Shown: positions 16,328 through 26,027, numbered from the stretch's first letter. The stretch is 64,000 bases of DNA from Geothrix sp. PMB-07 (GCF_030758935.1 NZ_CP132333.1:1922992-1986991); one strand, 5' to 3'. The notes: generated from the sequence alone by a model not told the origin. Numbers and translations: made by a program.

Positions 16328-17032
16328 TTAGGACCCCGCCGGGCCGCCCAGCCGGTAGCCGACACCCACCACGGTTTCGATGAACTCGGCAGCGGCCTCG
16401 CCGATCTTGGCGCGCACGCGACGCACGTGGGCGTCAATGGTGCGGCTTTCACCGAGGTACTCCAGGCCCCAGACCTGCTGGAGGATCTTCTCGCGGGTGA
16501 GGACACGCCGGGGGTTGGCCAGGAAGTAGGCCAGCAGCTCGAATTCGCGGCGGGTCAACTCCACCAGTTGTCCGTCCACCCGGGCGGTGTGCATGTCCAG
16601 GTCCACGGCGATGGGGCCGAAAGCGAGCTGGCTGGTTCGCTCCGAGCCTTCAAAGGGTGTGGAGCGGCGCAGGATGGCCCGCAGCCTGGCGGCCAGTTCC
16701 CGGGCGGAGAAGGGTTTGGAAATGTAGTCGTCGGCGCCCAGTTCCAGCCCCAGCACGCGGTCGATCTCCTCGCTGCGGGCCGTGACCAGGAGCACCGGCA
16801 GGCTGCGCAGGGTGGCATGGGTGCGGATGGCGCGGAGCACGTCCAGTCCATCCATGTCCGGCAGGCTGAGATCCAGCAGGGCGGCGTCCAGCTTGGGCCC
16901 GGAGGCGTTGAGGGCCAGCAGGGCGTCCTTGCCCGTGCCCACAGGGATGAGGCTGAAGCCTTCGCGGCGCAGGTGCTGTTCCAGGCCCAGGCGGATTTCG
17001 GTGTCGTCTTCGAGGAGGAGGATGCGCGTCAT
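16328..17032 (-). CDS. phoB: PhoB-like response regulator (OmpR/PhoB family)
   Basis: A 234-residue regulator with an N-terminal receiver domain (acidic pair Glu8/Asp9, phosphoacceptor Asp54 in LLDLSLPDMDG, Lys in SKPF) and a C-terminal winged-helix DNA-binding domain (RREFELLAYFL, RVLTREKILQQVWG, DAHVRRVRAKIG). It is the last gene of the pst run, 20 bases after phoU. With the adjacent phoR-like kinase it should switch on genes under phosphate starvation through Pho boxes. Because it lies downstream of pstSCAB-phoU, it would be under its own control. Confidence 0.88.
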   Translation of the reverse strand: MTRILLLEDDTEIRLGLEQHLRREGFSLIPVGTGKDALLALNASGPKLDAALLDLSLPDMDGLDVLRAIRTHATLRSLPVLLVTARSEEIDRVLGLELGADDYISKPFSARELAARLRAILRRSTPFEGSERTSQLAFGPIAVDLDMHTARVDGQLVELTRREFELLAYFLANPRRVLTREKILQQVWGLEYLGESRTIDAHVRRVRAKIGEAAAEFIETVVGVGYRLGGPAGS

Positions 17033-17052
17033 GGAGCCCTTTTCTCAGTTCC

Positions 17053-17718
17053 CTATTCTGCCGTACCGCCCTGGAGATAGGTGTGCTTGGCACTCCGCCC
17101 CTCCAGGATGAACAGCACTTCTTCTGCGATGTTGGTGGCCTGGTCGGCGATGCGCTCCCAGTTCTTGATGACCAGGATGAGGTGGCTGGCCCGCTCGATG
17201 GACAGGGGGTCGGACATCATCAGGCGCAGCAGCTCCCTGTAAATCTGGCCATAGAGCTCGTCCACGGAATCATCGGACTGGATGACCGTGCGGGCGATGC
17301 CCGCATCACTGCCGATGAAGGCATCCACGGCCATTCGCACCATGCCTCGGGTTTCCTGTCCCAGCCGTTCCAGCGACCCCGTGGAAAGAATGGGGGGATG
17401 GACATAGGTGGCGCGGCGCGCGATGTTGCAGCAATGGTCGCCGATGCGCTCCAGCTCGGGCACGATCTTGAGGCTGGAGGCGATGAGGCGGAGATCCCCC
17501 GCGGCGGGGGCTCGCAGAGCCAGCAGGTCCACGCAGAGGCGGTCCAGCTTGAGCTCCCACTCGTCCAGGCCGCGATCCAAGGTCATGACCTGATCGGCCT
17601 TGACCTTGGAGCGCTCGGTGAGGGCCTGAATGGTGAGATCGATCATCTCTTCGGCCAGCCCGGCCATGGACAGGATGCCGTCCCTGAGATCCCTCAGTTC
17701 CTGGTCGAATTGACGCAT
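17053..17718 (-). CDS. phoU: phosphate signalling complex protein PhoU
   Basis: The 221-residue all-helical protein has two tandem PhoU repeats, with the metal-binding signatures ELERIGDHCCNIA and NWERIADQATNIAE at the expected positions. PhoU links the Pst transporter to PhoR and keeps the regulon off when phosphate is plentiful. Its start overlaps the pstB stop as TGATG, indicating translational coupling, and phoB follows. The conserved order pstSCAB-phoU-phoB makes the assignment secure. Confidence 0.96.
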   Translation of the reverse strand: MRQFDQELRDLRDGILSMAGLAEEMIDLTIQALTERSKVKADQVMTLDRGLDEWELKLDRLCVDLLALRAPAAGDLRLIASSLKIVPELERIGDHCCNIARRATYVHPPILSTGSLERLGQETRGMVRMAVDAFIGSDAGIARTVIQSDDSVDELYGQIYRELLRLMMSDPLSIERASHLILVIKNWERIADQATNIAEEVLFILEGRSAKHTYLQGGTAE

Positions 17719-18629
17719 CAGCCGAACCTCCCCGTGATGTAGTCCTCGGTCATGCGCTGCCCGGGATTGGTGAACATTTTCTCTGTGAGCCCCGACTCGA
17801 TGAGTTTGCCCATCCAGAAGAAGGCGGTGTGGTCGCTCACACGGGCGGCCTGCTGCATGTTGTGGGTGACGATGACGATGGTGAACTCGCGCTTCAGCTC
17901 AAGAATCAGTTCTTCCACCCGAGCGGTGGCGATGGGATCCAGCGCTGAGCAGGGCTCGTCCATGAGAATGACTTCAGGCCGAACGGCCAGGGCGCGGGCG
18001 ATGCAGAGGCGCTGCTGCTGGCCGCCGGAAAGGCCCTGGGCTGAATCCTTCAGGCGGTCCTTCACTTCCTCCCAGAGGCCAGCGCCTTGCAGGCTGCGTT
18101 CCACGGCCTCGTCGAGCACCGTGCGGTCGCTCTGGCCCTGGATGCGCAGGCCATAGGCCACGTTCTCGTAGATGGATTTGGGGAAGGGGTTGGATTTCTG
18201 GAACACCATGCCCGCCCGTTTGCGCAGGGCGATGACATCGGTCTCGGGAGCGTAGATGTTCGTATCACCGAGCAGGACGCGCCCTTCGATGCGGACATTG
18301 TCGATGAGATCGTTCATGCGGTTGAGGCAACGCAGCAGGGTGCTCTTGCCGCAGCCCGAAGGCCCGATGAAGGCCATCACCGAGTTGCGCGCCACCTGCA
18401 GGTCGATGCCGGTCAGGGCCTGCTTCTGCCCGTAGAAGAGATTGAGCCCTTCCACCTGCAGCATGGTGGGCGCCGACAGCACCGAGGGGTCGGTGAGAGG
18501 CAGGTCCGGCTGGGCGAAGGCCGTGGGGCGAAGGCCCGTGGCGGCGGACGGTGGCGGCGTCTGGAGGAGCGCGGGCTCCGTCACGGGACGGGGGTCGTCG
18601 ATTTCCATGTCGATGGCTCCGGGTTTCAT
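17718..18629 (-). CDS. pstB: phosphate ABC transporter ATP-binding protein
   Basis: PstB is the ATPase of the high-affinity phosphate importer. Its motifs are intact: Walker [10 protein letters not shown], the Pst-specific NRMNDLI segment, signature LSGGQQQR, Walker B VILMDEP and the switch His in VTHNMQQA. The protein has about 45 extra N-terminal residues, rich in Pro and Ala, ahead of the ATPase core. The start at 18629 lies two bases after pstA; an in-frame ATG at 18608 has GGAG eight bases upstream and is a good alternative. Further upstream the open frame is antisense-like and not used. Confidence 0.94.
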   Translation of the reverse strand: MKPGAIDMEIDDPRPVTEPALLQTPPPSAATGLRPTAFAQPDLPLTDPSVLSAPTMLQVEGLNLFYGQKQALTGIDLQVARNSVMAFIGPSGCGKSTLLRCLNRMNDLIDNVRIEGRVLLGDTNIYAPETDVIALRKRAGMVFQKSNPFPKSIYENVAYGLRIQGQSDRTVLDEAVERSLQGAGLWEEVKDRLKDSAQGLSGGQQQRLCIARALAVRPEVILMDEPCSALDPIATARVEELILELKREFTIVIVTHNMQQAARVSDHTAFFWMGKLIESGLTEKMFTNPGQRMTEDYITGRFG

Positions 18630-18631
18630 GT

Positions 18632-20230
18632 TCAGAAAGTGCTCCCCCCCAGACGCTCCCGCAGCTTGCGCCGGAGGTTCAGGGCAAACAGGTTCAGGAC
18701 CACCACCACCAGCAGCAGCAGGAAGGAGGCCATGAAGACCATGGGCTTGGCCGCCTCGGAGTTCGGGCTCTGGAAGCCCACATCGTAGATATGGAAGCCC
18801 AGGTGCATGAACTTGCGGTCGAGGTGGAAGAAGGGGAAGGTGCTGTCCAGAGGCATGGCGGGGGCCAGCTTCACCACGCCCGTGAGCATGAGCGGTGCCA
18901 CCTCGCCCGCGCCCCGGGCGATGGCCAGGATGAGGCCGGTGAGGATGCCGGGCGTGGCGCTGGGGAGCACGACATTCCAGAGGGTCTGCCACTTGGTGGC
19001 ACCCATGGCCAGGCTGGCTTCGCGCTGAGAACGGGGCACGGCGCCGAGGGATTCCTCTGTGGCCACCACCACCACGGGTACCGTGAGCAGGGCCAGGGTG
19101 AGCGAGGCCCAGAGGATGCCGCCCGTGCCGTAGGTGGGCGTGGGCAGGCTATCCGCGAAGAAGAGCTTGTCGATGCTGCCGCCCAGGCCGTAGACGAAGA
19201 AACCCAGGCCGAAGACGCCGAACACGATGGAGGGCACACCCGCCAGGTTGTTCACGGCCACCCGCACGGCTCGCACCAGCCAGCCCTGCTTGGCGTACTC
19301 CCGCAGGTAGAGGGCGGTCACCACACCCAGGGGCACCACCAGTACGGACATGACCAGCACCATCATCACGGTGCCGAAAATGGCCGGGAAGATGCCGCCC
19401 TCGGTGTTGGATTCGCGCGGGTCATCAGCAGCGAATTCCCAGAGGCGGGAGAGGTAGACGCCCAGCTTGTCGAGGGGGCCCATGGCGTTGGCGGGCACCA
19501 TGCGCACCACAGCGCCCAGGGAACATTCCTTGGTTTGGCCGTCGGCGGTCTGCAGGTTGAGGGTCCAGGCCTTCGCTTCGGTCCGGCTCTGTTCCAGGCT
19601 GCCCTGCAACTGATCATAGGCGGCCTGCAGGTCAGCGGCCTTGGCGTCGAGAGCGCTCAGGCCAGCGGCCTCGCCCTTGGTCTCCAGTTTCTTCCGGGCA
19701 AGGCGGACCTGTTCAATGCGCCGGTTGAGATCACCGACCTGGCCCTTCTCGATGGAATGGATGTGGCGCCTCAGGCGGCTGGCTTCGGGCAGGCGCCTTA
19801 GCGCTTCCCCCAGAGCCGCGGGCCCTGTGGCAACCTGCTGGCCGTCATGGCTCAGCGAGGCGATGCGGCCGATGAAGGGGCCGTATTCCAGGCGCTCGAT
19901 GAGGACGGCGTCCTTCGGGCGTTCCTGGGGCCCCAGTCCCGTGGTGGGCACCCAGCGGAAATCCTGGCCGTAGACATCGCGGTTGCCCACGCGGAACTGG
20001 ATCTTCTCGGTTTCTTCGCCGCGAGCGGGCTCGTGGGCCGTGATTTCACCCAGCAGGGGACCATCCGTGGTCTGCACCTGAACCAGCGGGCTCGGCCAGA
20101 AGTAGCCCATGCCCTTGGCCACGATGAAGCCCACGAGGCTGATGATCATGGCAAGGCAGAAGGCCAGCAGGGCTCCGGAGAACCACACAAAGATTCCACC
20201 TTGTCGGATGCGGTCGGCCAAGCGGCTCAT
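18632..20230 (-). CDS. pstA: phosphate ABC transporter permease PstA, large form with inserted domain
   Basis: At 532 residues this is almost twice the length of the classical PstA (about 290). A first transmembrane segment (near 15-40) is followed by about 250 extra residues, predicted to lie outside the membrane and containing a charged helical coiled-coil stretch ([17 protein letters not shown] to [10 protein letters not shown]). The permease core then follows with five or six membrane segments and the EAA-type loop [20 protein letters not shown]. The start overlaps the pstC stop as TGATG. Large forms of PstA paired with large PstC occur in several proteobacteria; the role of the insert is not established. 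Confidence 0.93.
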   Translation of the reverse strand: MSRLADRIRQGGIFVWFSGALLAFCLAMIISLVGFIVAKGMGYFWPSPLVQVQTTDGPLLGEITAHEPARGEETEKIQFRVGNRDVYGQDFRWVPTTGLGPQERPKDAVLIERLEYGPFIGRIASLSHDGQQVATGPAALGEALRRLPEASRLRRHIHSIEKGQVGDLNRRIEQVRLARKKLETKGEAAGLSALDAKAADLQAAYDQLQGSLEQSRTEAKAWTLNLQTADGQTKECSLGAVVRMVPANAMGPLDKLGVYLSRLWEFAADDPRESNTEGGIFPAIFGTVMMVLVMSVLVVPLGVVTALYLREYAKQGWLVRAVRVAVNNLAGVPSIVFGVFGLGFFVYGLGGSIDKLFFADSLPTPTYGTGGILWASLTLALLTVPVVVVATEESLGAVPRSQREASLAMGATKWQTLWNVVLPSATPGILTGLILAIARGAGEVAPLMLTGVVKLAPAMPLDSTFPFFHLDRKFMHLGFHIYDVGFQSPNSEAAKPMVFMASFLLLLVVVVLNLFALNLRRKLRERLGGSTF

Positions 20231-22407
20231 CAGATGGACTCGTAGCGGCGGCGCAGGCGCTGGCGGACCAGCTCGGCGACAGTGTTGAGGATGAAGGTGA
20301 GGACGAAGAGCAGGAAGGCCGCCAGGAACAGCACCCGATAGAGGGTTCCATGCAGCGGGGCTTCCGGCACTTCCACAGCGATGTTGGCGCTGAGCGTGCG
20401 CATGCCGTTGAAGGGGCTCCAGTCCAGGATGGGCGTGTTGCCCGTGGCCATGAGCACGATCATGGTTTCCCCGATGGCGCGGCCCAGGCCCACCATGGTC
20501 GCGGAGAAGATGCCCGGGCTGGCCGTGGGCAGCACGATGCGCCAGGCGGTCTGCCAGGGGCTGGCGCCACAGGCGAGACTGGCGGAGGTGAGGGACTTGG
20601 GTACGCTGGACAGCGCATCCTCACTGATGGTGAAGATGATGGGGATCACGGCAAAACCCATGGCGAAACCCACCACCAGGCTGTTGCGCTGATCGTAGGT
20701 GACGCCCATGGCGGTCTGAAGCCAGGTGCGGTAGCTGCCGCCCATGGCGACCCGCTCCACCCAGGGGCCCGCCAGGCTGGTGATCCAGACGCCCAGCAGC
20801 AGCACGGGGACCATCCACAGCACCTCCCGTCCCGTGCCGAAGGCATTGCGGAAGGGCAGGGGCAGCCGGCCCCAGAAGGGTGTGGCCAGGAAGGCCAGCA
20901 AAAGCACCACGAAGGGGAAGATGAAGACCTCGACAGCCATCTTTTCCAGCAGGGGCGCCATCACGAGACCGGCCAGGAAGCCCAGCACCACCGAGGGCAG
21001 AGCCGCCATGATTTCCACGGCGGGCTTGATGGTGTTTTTCAGGCGGGGCGTGGCGAATTGGGAGGTGTAGAGGGCGCCCAGCACCGCCAGTGGAAAGGCG
21101 AAGAGCATGGCGTAGAGGGTGCCCTTGAGGGTGCCGAAGACCAGCGGCACCAGGCTGAACTTGGGCTCGAAATCATCCGTGCCGCCGGTGCTCTGCCACA
21201 CGTATTCAGGCTTTTCGTAGCCCTCGTAGTGTGTCTTGCCCCAGAGGAGGCCGAAGCTCACTTCGGGGTGGGGCGCGTCGAGGCTCCAGACCTTCAGGGC
21301 GCCCGTGCCCTCGCTGGCGTGGACGATGAGGTCACCGCGCGGGGCCAGGGCGGCGGAGCCGCGGCCATCCAGGCGGGCGGACATCATCCGGCGTTCGGTG
21401 GTCAGGTGATCCACCACGGCTTCGGTGGGGGTCCAGGCGAGGAAGCGCTTGTCGCGCTGGCTGGCCTGGAAGCCAAGCACGGGGCCGCTCAGGCGGGGAA
21501 AGGTGTGGAAGGGCTGCAGGGCGAAGACTTCATTCACCCGCACCCGCTGGTACGCCGCCAGCTTCCCTTGTGCGCCGCCCACCAGGAGGCTGGACTGGCC
21601 CAGGGCGAATCCCAAGGACTCCACGGGCTCACCGAAGTCGGCTTGAGATGTGACTTGATTGGCTTCGGGATCGAGGATGAGCAGGCGCCCTTCGCGGGTG
21701 CCCAGAAAGAGGTTCTTGCCATCCGAACTCCAAAGCGCCGCCGTCGCGTGCAGTGAGGTGTCGAGCGGAAGGGGTTTCCAGGCGAGGGGGGTGGGGGCAT
21801 CCAGCGAGGCTTCCGACCAGACCAGGCCGCCCTCGGTGCGAGCTACCACGCGCAGCGTGGTGCCACCGCCAAGGCCACCCGCCTCGAGAAGCCGGAAGTG
21901 CAGCAGCTCGTTCGGGACCTGATCCATGGCGAGACCGCCTTGCCAGCGGGGTTCCAGGGTCCACTGGGCCGGATCGTTCTCCCCGGCGGGTTTGGACCAG
22001 TTCAGCCGGGCGAGGAAGAGGCGGCCGTCGGCACCGGTGATCAGGGATTCTCCGCGGGCATTCAAGGTCGTGAAGGCGCGCCAGGGCAGGGCCGGGCCTT
22101 CCGCGGGACCAGGCGCGGCCAGGGCCGTGCCTTCGGGGAACCGCAGGGCCTTCAGTCCTTCCGTGCGGGACAGCAGCACCACCGCTTTGCCGGATTCGTC
22201 TACCCAGACTCCCCCGGATGGGGGCGCCTGGACGGTGGCCAGGAACTTGGACTGGGGCGGCACGAAGAGCGGGATGGATTCCTTCATGATGAAGACGAGC
22301 ATGGCCAGGACGGCGGCGATGATCGTAAGGCCGCCGCCGGAGATGGCGAAGGCCATGAACCGGTCCATGCGCTGGGCTCGTGCCTGCTTGGAAGGGATGC
22401 TGGGCAT
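20230..22407 (-). CDS. pstC: phosphate ABC transporter permease PstC, large form with a propeller-like domain
   Basis: The 725-residue protein has one N-terminal transmembrane segment (about 20-45), then about 370 residues of repeating beta-strand segments (such as GSDGKNLFLGTREGRLLILD-type strands) that look like a WD40/beta-propeller facing the periplasm, and finally a permease core of about 300 residues with six membrane segments and the EAA loop SLACGASPWQTAWRIVLPTA. Classical PstC is about 320 residues. The propeller could bind the phosphate-binding protein or sense the envelope; that is inference. It forms the channel with PstA and is coupled to it by overlapping stop/start codons. Confidence 0.93.
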   Translation of the reverse strand: MPSIPSKQARAQRMDRFMAFAISGGGLTIIAAVLAMLVFIMKESIPLFVPPQSKFLATVQAPPSGGVWVDESGKAVVLLSRTEGLKALRFPEGTALAAPGPAEGPALPWRAFTTLNARGESLITGADGRLFLARLNWSKPAGENDPAQWTLEPRWQGGLAMDQVPNELLHFRLLEAGGLGGGTTLRVVARTEGGLVWSEASLDAPTPLAWKPLPLDTSLHATAALWSSDGKNLFLGTREGRLLILDPEANQVTSQADFGEPVESLGFALGQSSLLVGGAQGKLAAYQRVRVNEVFALQPFHTFPRLSGPVLGFQASQRDKRFLAWTPTEAVVDHLTTERRMMSARLDGRGSAALAPRGDLIVHASEGTGALKVWSLDAPHPEVSFGLLWGKTHYEGYEKPEYVWQSTGGTDDFEPKFSLVPLVFGTLKGTLYAMLFAFPLAVLGALYTSQFATPRLKNTIKPAVEIMAALPSVVLGFLAGLVMAPLLEKMAVEVFIFPFVVLLLAFLATPFWGRLPLPFRNAFGTGREVLWMVPVLLLGVWITSLAGPWVERVAMGGSYRTWLQTAMGVTYDQRNSLVVGFAMGFAVIPIIFTISEDALSSVPKSLTSASLACGASPWQTAWRIVLPTASPGIFSATMVGLGRAIGETMIVLMATGNTPILDWSPFNGMRTLSANIAVEVPEAPLHGTLYRVLFLAAFLLFVLTFILNTVAELVRQRLRRRYESI

Positions 22408-22453
22408 GTCGTCTCTTCGAGGGGCTCAGGTGGTGGAGGGGATCGCTTCAATA

Positions 22454-22490
22454 CACAGCCGTGCCGGAGGAGCTCCCCGGCACGGTTGTG
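22454..22490 (-). terminator. hairpin between pstS and pstC (probable partial terminator)
   Basis: The arms CACAGCCGTGCCGG (22454-22467) and CCGGCACGGTTGTG (22477-22490) pair at 13 of 14 positions around a 9-base loop. It lies 11 bases after the pstS stop codon in the direction of transcription. There is no long U tract. A hairpin at this point would let pstS be made in excess over the membrane components, as is usual for binding-protein-dependent transporters. Confidence 0.6.
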
Positions 22491-22500
22491 GCATGGATTC

Positions 22501-23475
22501 CTAGTTCAGCTTGGCGAGTTCGTCGGCTTCCATCTTGGCGGTGAGGGGCAGGAAGCCGTCCTTGACGACGATCTCCTGGCCTTCCTTGCTCAGCACGAAC
22601 TTGAGGAATTCGCGGGTGAGGGGATCGATGGCCTTCTTGGGATCCTTGTTGATGTAGATGTAGAGGTAGCGGGACAGGGGATACTTGCCGCTGAGGGCGT
22701 TGGCGTAGGTCGCCTCAAACACGGCGCCGCCGTTCTTGGTCTCATCGGACATGGGGACGGCGCGCACGCCGGAGGTGGCGTAGCCGATGCCGCTGTAGCC
22801 GATGGCGAAGCGGTCGGAACCAACGCTCTGCACCACGGAGGAGGAACCGGGCTGCTCCTTCACGGAATCCTTGTAGTCACCCTTGAAGAGCGCGTGTTCC
22901 TTGAAGTAGCCATAGGTGCCGCTGGCGCTGTTGCGGCCGTAGAGGCTGATGGGCTTGTTGGCGGCTTCGCCGGTCAGGCCCAGATCACCCCAGGTCTTGA
23001 TCTCCTTGGCGTAACCGCCCTTGCGGCCCTTGGAGAAGATGGCATCCACCTGCTGCATGCTGAGCGACTTGATGGGGTTGTTCTTGTTCACGAACACCGC
23101 CAGGGTGTCGATGGCCACAGCCACCTTGGTGGGCTTGTAGCCGAACTTCTTCTCGAACTTGTCCGCCTCTTCGCTCTTCATCTCGCGGCTCATGGGGCCC
23201 AGCTGGCTGGTGCCTTCAATGAGGGCCGGAGGCGCGGTGGTGGAACCCTTGCCTTCCACCTGGATCTTGACGTTGGGGTATTTTTTGTTGAAGCCCTCCA
23301 CCCAGTAGGCCATGAGGTTGTTCAGGGTGTCGGAACCAATGGAGTTCAGGTTCCCGCTGATGCCAGACACCTTCTTGTAGGTGGTGACCTTGGGGTCCAC
23401 CTTGACGTTCTGGGCGGTGGCGGTCACTCCCACCAGGGCGGCCAGCAGGGTCTGGGCCAGGATTCGGATCCTCAT
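22501..23475 (-). CDS. pstS: phosphate ABC transporter substrate-binding protein
   Basis: The 324-residue periplasmic protein begins with a signal peptide (basic MRIR, hydrophobic core, cleavage after ATAQ). The mature part shows phosphate-binding loops: IGSDTLNNLM near the start, GTSQLGPMSREM and GRNSASGTYGYF. The start at 23475 is set by AAGGAGG five bases upstream; the longer frame to 23559 has no such signal. It is the first gene of the pst operon and is followed by a hairpin. Pho-box-like repeats occur about 50-75 bases upstream. Confidence 0.95.
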   Translation of the reverse strand: MRIRILAQTLLAALVGVTATAQNVKVDPKVTTYKKVSGISGNLNSIGSDTLNNLMAYWVEGFNKKYPNVKIQVEGKGSTTAPPALIEGTSQLGPMSREMKSEEADKFEKKFGYKPTKVAVAIDTLAVFVNKNNPIKSLSMQQVDAIFSKGRKGGYAKEIKTWGDLGLTGEAANKPISLYGRNSASGTYGYFKEHALFKGDYKDSVKEQPGSSSVVQSVGSDRFAIGYSGIGYATSGVRAVPMSDETKNGGAVFEATYANALSGKYPLSRYLYIYINKDPKKAIDPLTREFLKFVLSKEGQEIVVKDGFLPLTAKMEADELAKLN

Positions 23476-23524
23476 GGATGCCTCCTTCAAGGCTTTGATC
23501 CTGAGACCCGGAGGTGAAGCGCCT

Positions 23525-23551
23525 TGTGATGGGCTGTGACATCGTTGTAAC
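23525..23551 (-). promoter_or_regulatory. Pho-box-like direct repeats upstream of pstS
   Basis: Read in the pstS direction, three copies of a GTTACA/GTCACA/ATCACA hexamer occur at 23546-23551, 23535-23540 and 23525-23530, spaced 11 and 10 bases apart. Tandem hexamers on one DNA face with this period are the known layout of Pho boxes bound by PhoB/PhoP dimers. A clear -10 hexamer at the expected distance was not found. The 323-base gap between pstS and the RNase E/G gene otherwise contains only the divergent leader of the latter. Confidence 0.45.
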
Positions 23552-23798
23552 TTCCCCATCGATCAAGCTTGCCCTCCCGAGAATAAGTGGGTTTAATGCT
23601 TGAAGATCCTGCGGGTCGATCGAGGCACCGCCCGTTCCCGGGGATCACGACCATTCCGATTTTCACAGCGGGTGGCCGAAGTCAGGGCAGGGCCCCCTTC
23701 GGTTTCCCCATCTCCCATCCCAAGCCATCCAACCCCAGGGCCGCTGAGCCTGCCGGGCGTAAGCCGCAGCCAGGACCTGGGCCCCGAGAGGAGCCTCC

Positions 23799-26027
23799 TT
23801 GAATTCCAAGAAGACCATGCTGATCAACGCCACCGATCCCGAAGAGATCCGGGTGGCCACTTTGATCGACGGGGTGCTGTTCGACTACGACGTCGAGTTC
23901 CTGCACAACGAAAAAATCAAGGGCAACCTGTACAAGGCCAAGGTGGTCCGGGTGGACACCAGCCTCCAGGCCGCCTTCGTTCATTTTGGAGGCCAGAAGA
24001 ATGGCTTCCTCCCCCTGGGCGAGCTGCCCCGGGATCTGAGTGGCGATGGCCGCCGGGCCCGCATCCAGGACGTGCTCCAGCGGGACCAGGAGATCCTGGT
24101 TCAGGCCGTGCGTGAGGAACTGGGCAGCAAGGGCGCCATGATGACCGGCCAGGTGAGCCTGGCGGGCCGCTACCTGGTGATCACCCCCGGCAATCCGGTC
24201 AACGGCATCAGCCGGAAGATCGAAGCCACCGAGGAACGGCGCCACTTCAAGCAGCTCATCGATACCCTGGACATCCCCGAGGACATCGGCGTCATCGTGC
24301 GAACGGCCAGCCTGGGCGTGACCAAAGAAGACTTCGAGCGCGACCTGGAATACCTGCTCGACACCTACAAGGAAGTGCTCAGCCGCTACAAGCACCGCCA
24401 CGGTGTGGGCTTGGTGTGGCAGGAGGATGACGTCGTCACCCGCACCCTGCGCGACACCTTCAGCGCCGATGTGGAGGAAGTGCAGATCGACGATCTGGAC
24501 ACCTTCCACGCCGCCCAGTCCTTCTTCAAGCGCACCATGCCGCAGCACTTGGATGTGCTGAAGCACTACACGGGCAAGAAGCCGCTGTTCTCCCGCCATC
24601 AGCTGGAAGAGCAGATCGACCGAGTTTATGGCCGCAAGGTGGGCCTGCCCAGCGGCGGCGCCCTGGTGCTGGATCAGACCGAGGCCCTGGTGGCCATCGA
24701 CGTGAACAGCGGCAAGACCTCTGGCGACGGTGTGGAGGACATGGCCTTCAAGACCAATATGGAGGCCGCGGAAGAAGTGGCCCGCCAGCTGCGGCTGCGC
24801 GACCTGGCTGGCCTCATCGCCATCGACTTCATCGACATGAAGCGCGACACCCACATTCGTGCCGTCCAGGATCGACTGGTGGATTGCCTTAAGGCCGACA
24901 AGGCCCGCATGGAGGTGGGGAAGATCAACCGCTTCGGCGTGCTGGTGATGACCCGCCAGCGCATCCGTCCCAGCCTGCAGCACGTGAACCACGAGAGCTG
25001 CCCGGCCTGTGCCGGAACGGGCAAGGTGAAGACCATCGAGGCCATGGCCCTGTCCGTGGTGCGCAAGCTGCACGGCATCCTGGCCAAGGGCGGCATTGGC
25101 GAGATCCGCGTGAAGCTGGCCCCGGCCATTGCCACGGCGGTCCTCAACCAGAAGCGCCGTGAGCTGACTCAGATGGAAGAGGAGAGCGAGGCGAAGATCT
25201 CCATCCAGGCCGACTGGTCCATGAGCTACGGGGAGATGTCCGCCGAGATCGAGCGCAGCGAAGAGGTTCCCGTCGAGAAGCCCGCCCCCAGGCCCCATCG
25301 GGAGAAGGGCGCTCCTGAAGACGAGACCGTGGTGCTGGGCGGCGATAGTCCCATTTCCTTCGACAAGGCCCTGGGTGTGCATGGCGATGGCCCCAAGGAC
25401 GCCAAGAAGGAAGCCTTCAAATACGATCGCCGCGACCTCCAGCGGGCGGCCCTCGATGAGCGTGAGCGCCTGCGTGCCCTCTTTGAAAGCGCCAAGCCCG
25501 AGGATGATGAGTCCGAGGAGGGGGCCGAGGAGGCTGGCGAGGATGTCAAGGGTGAAGGTGCCAAGCGCAAGCGCCGTCGTCGTCGTCGCAAGGGTGGAGC
25601 GGATCGCGGCGCCGAGGCCCAGGTGCAGACCGGGGGCCTGGAACCGCGCCCCGAGCCCAACCAGCGTGCTGTTGAATCTCAGCCCGAACCTCCCAAGGCC
25701 ACGCCGGATCTGGTCGCCAGCCTGCTGACGCCCAATCCCCGGCCGAAGTTCGGCCAGGCCCAGGCCGCTCCGGCGGTGGAGGAGGTTTCCAAGCCCAAGC
25801 GCACCCCGCGCGCCAAGGTGGCTTCCGCGCCTGAGGCTGCTCCGGCTCCGCAGGTCGCTGCCGTGGTTGAGGCCCCTGTGGCCGAAGCTCCCGAGAAGAA
25901 GAAGGCTGCGCCCAAAGCGAAGGCCCCCAAGACCCCGGCTGTGAAGAAGGCCAAGGCCGAGAAGCCCGCCCCTGAGGAGGCCCCGAAGGTTAAGGCCACC
26001 CGGGCGAAGAAGGCGAAGGTCGAGTAG
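23799..26027 (+). CDS. ribonuclease E/G family endoribonuclease
   Basis: This 742-residue protein cuts single-stranded AU-rich RNA in mRNA turnover and rRNA/tRNA maturation. It has an S1 RNA-binding region (about 38-125), the catalytic aspartates Asp301 in IDVNSGKTSG and Asp343 in IDFIDMKR, and the zinc-link CPAC (Cys401, Cys404) that joins the dimer of dimers. The C-terminal 250 residues are disordered: acidic, then a run KRKRRRRRR, then Ala/Lys/Pro-rich repeats. The start is a TTG with GAGGAG five bases upstream; an ATG six codons in is the alternative. Length lies between RNase G (about 490) and RNase E (about 1060). The roughly 240-base leader could serve autoregulation, as in E. coli rne. 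Confidence 0.93.
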   Translation: MNSKKTMLINATDPEEIRVATLIDGVLFDYDVEFLHNEKIKGNLYKAKVVRVDTSLQAAFVHFGGQKNGFLPLGELPRDLSGDGRRARIQDVLQRDQEILVQAVREELGSKGAMMTGQVSLAGRYLVITPGNPVNGISRKIEATEERRHFKQLIDTLDIPEDIGVIVRTASLGVTKEDFERDLEYLLDTYKEVLSRYKHRHGVGLVWQEDDVVTRTLRDTFSADVEEVQIDDLDTFHAAQSFFKRTMPQHLDVLKHYTGKKPLFSRHQLEEQIDRVYGRKVGLPSGGALVLDQTEALVAIDVNSGKTSGDGVEDMAFKTNMEAAEEVARQLRLRDLAGLIAIDFIDMKRDTHIRAVQDRLVDCLKADKARMEVGKINRFGVLVMTRQRIRPSLQHVNHESCPACAGTGKVKTIEAMALSVVRKLHGILAKGGIGEIRVKLAPAIATAVLNQKRRELTQMEEESEAKISIQADWSMSYGEMSAEIERSEEVPVEKPAPRPHREKGAPEDETVVLGGDSPISFDKALGVHGDGPKDAKKEAFKYDRRDLQRAALDERERLRALFESAKPEDDESEEGAEEAGEDVKGEGAKRKRRRRRRKGGADRGAEAQVQTGGLEPRPEPNQRAVESQPEPPKATPDLVASLLTPNPRPKFGQAQAAPAVEEVSKPKRTPRAKVASAPEAAPAPQVAAVVEAPVAEAPEKKKAAPKAKAPKTPAVKKAKAEKPAPEEAPKVKATRAKKAKVE

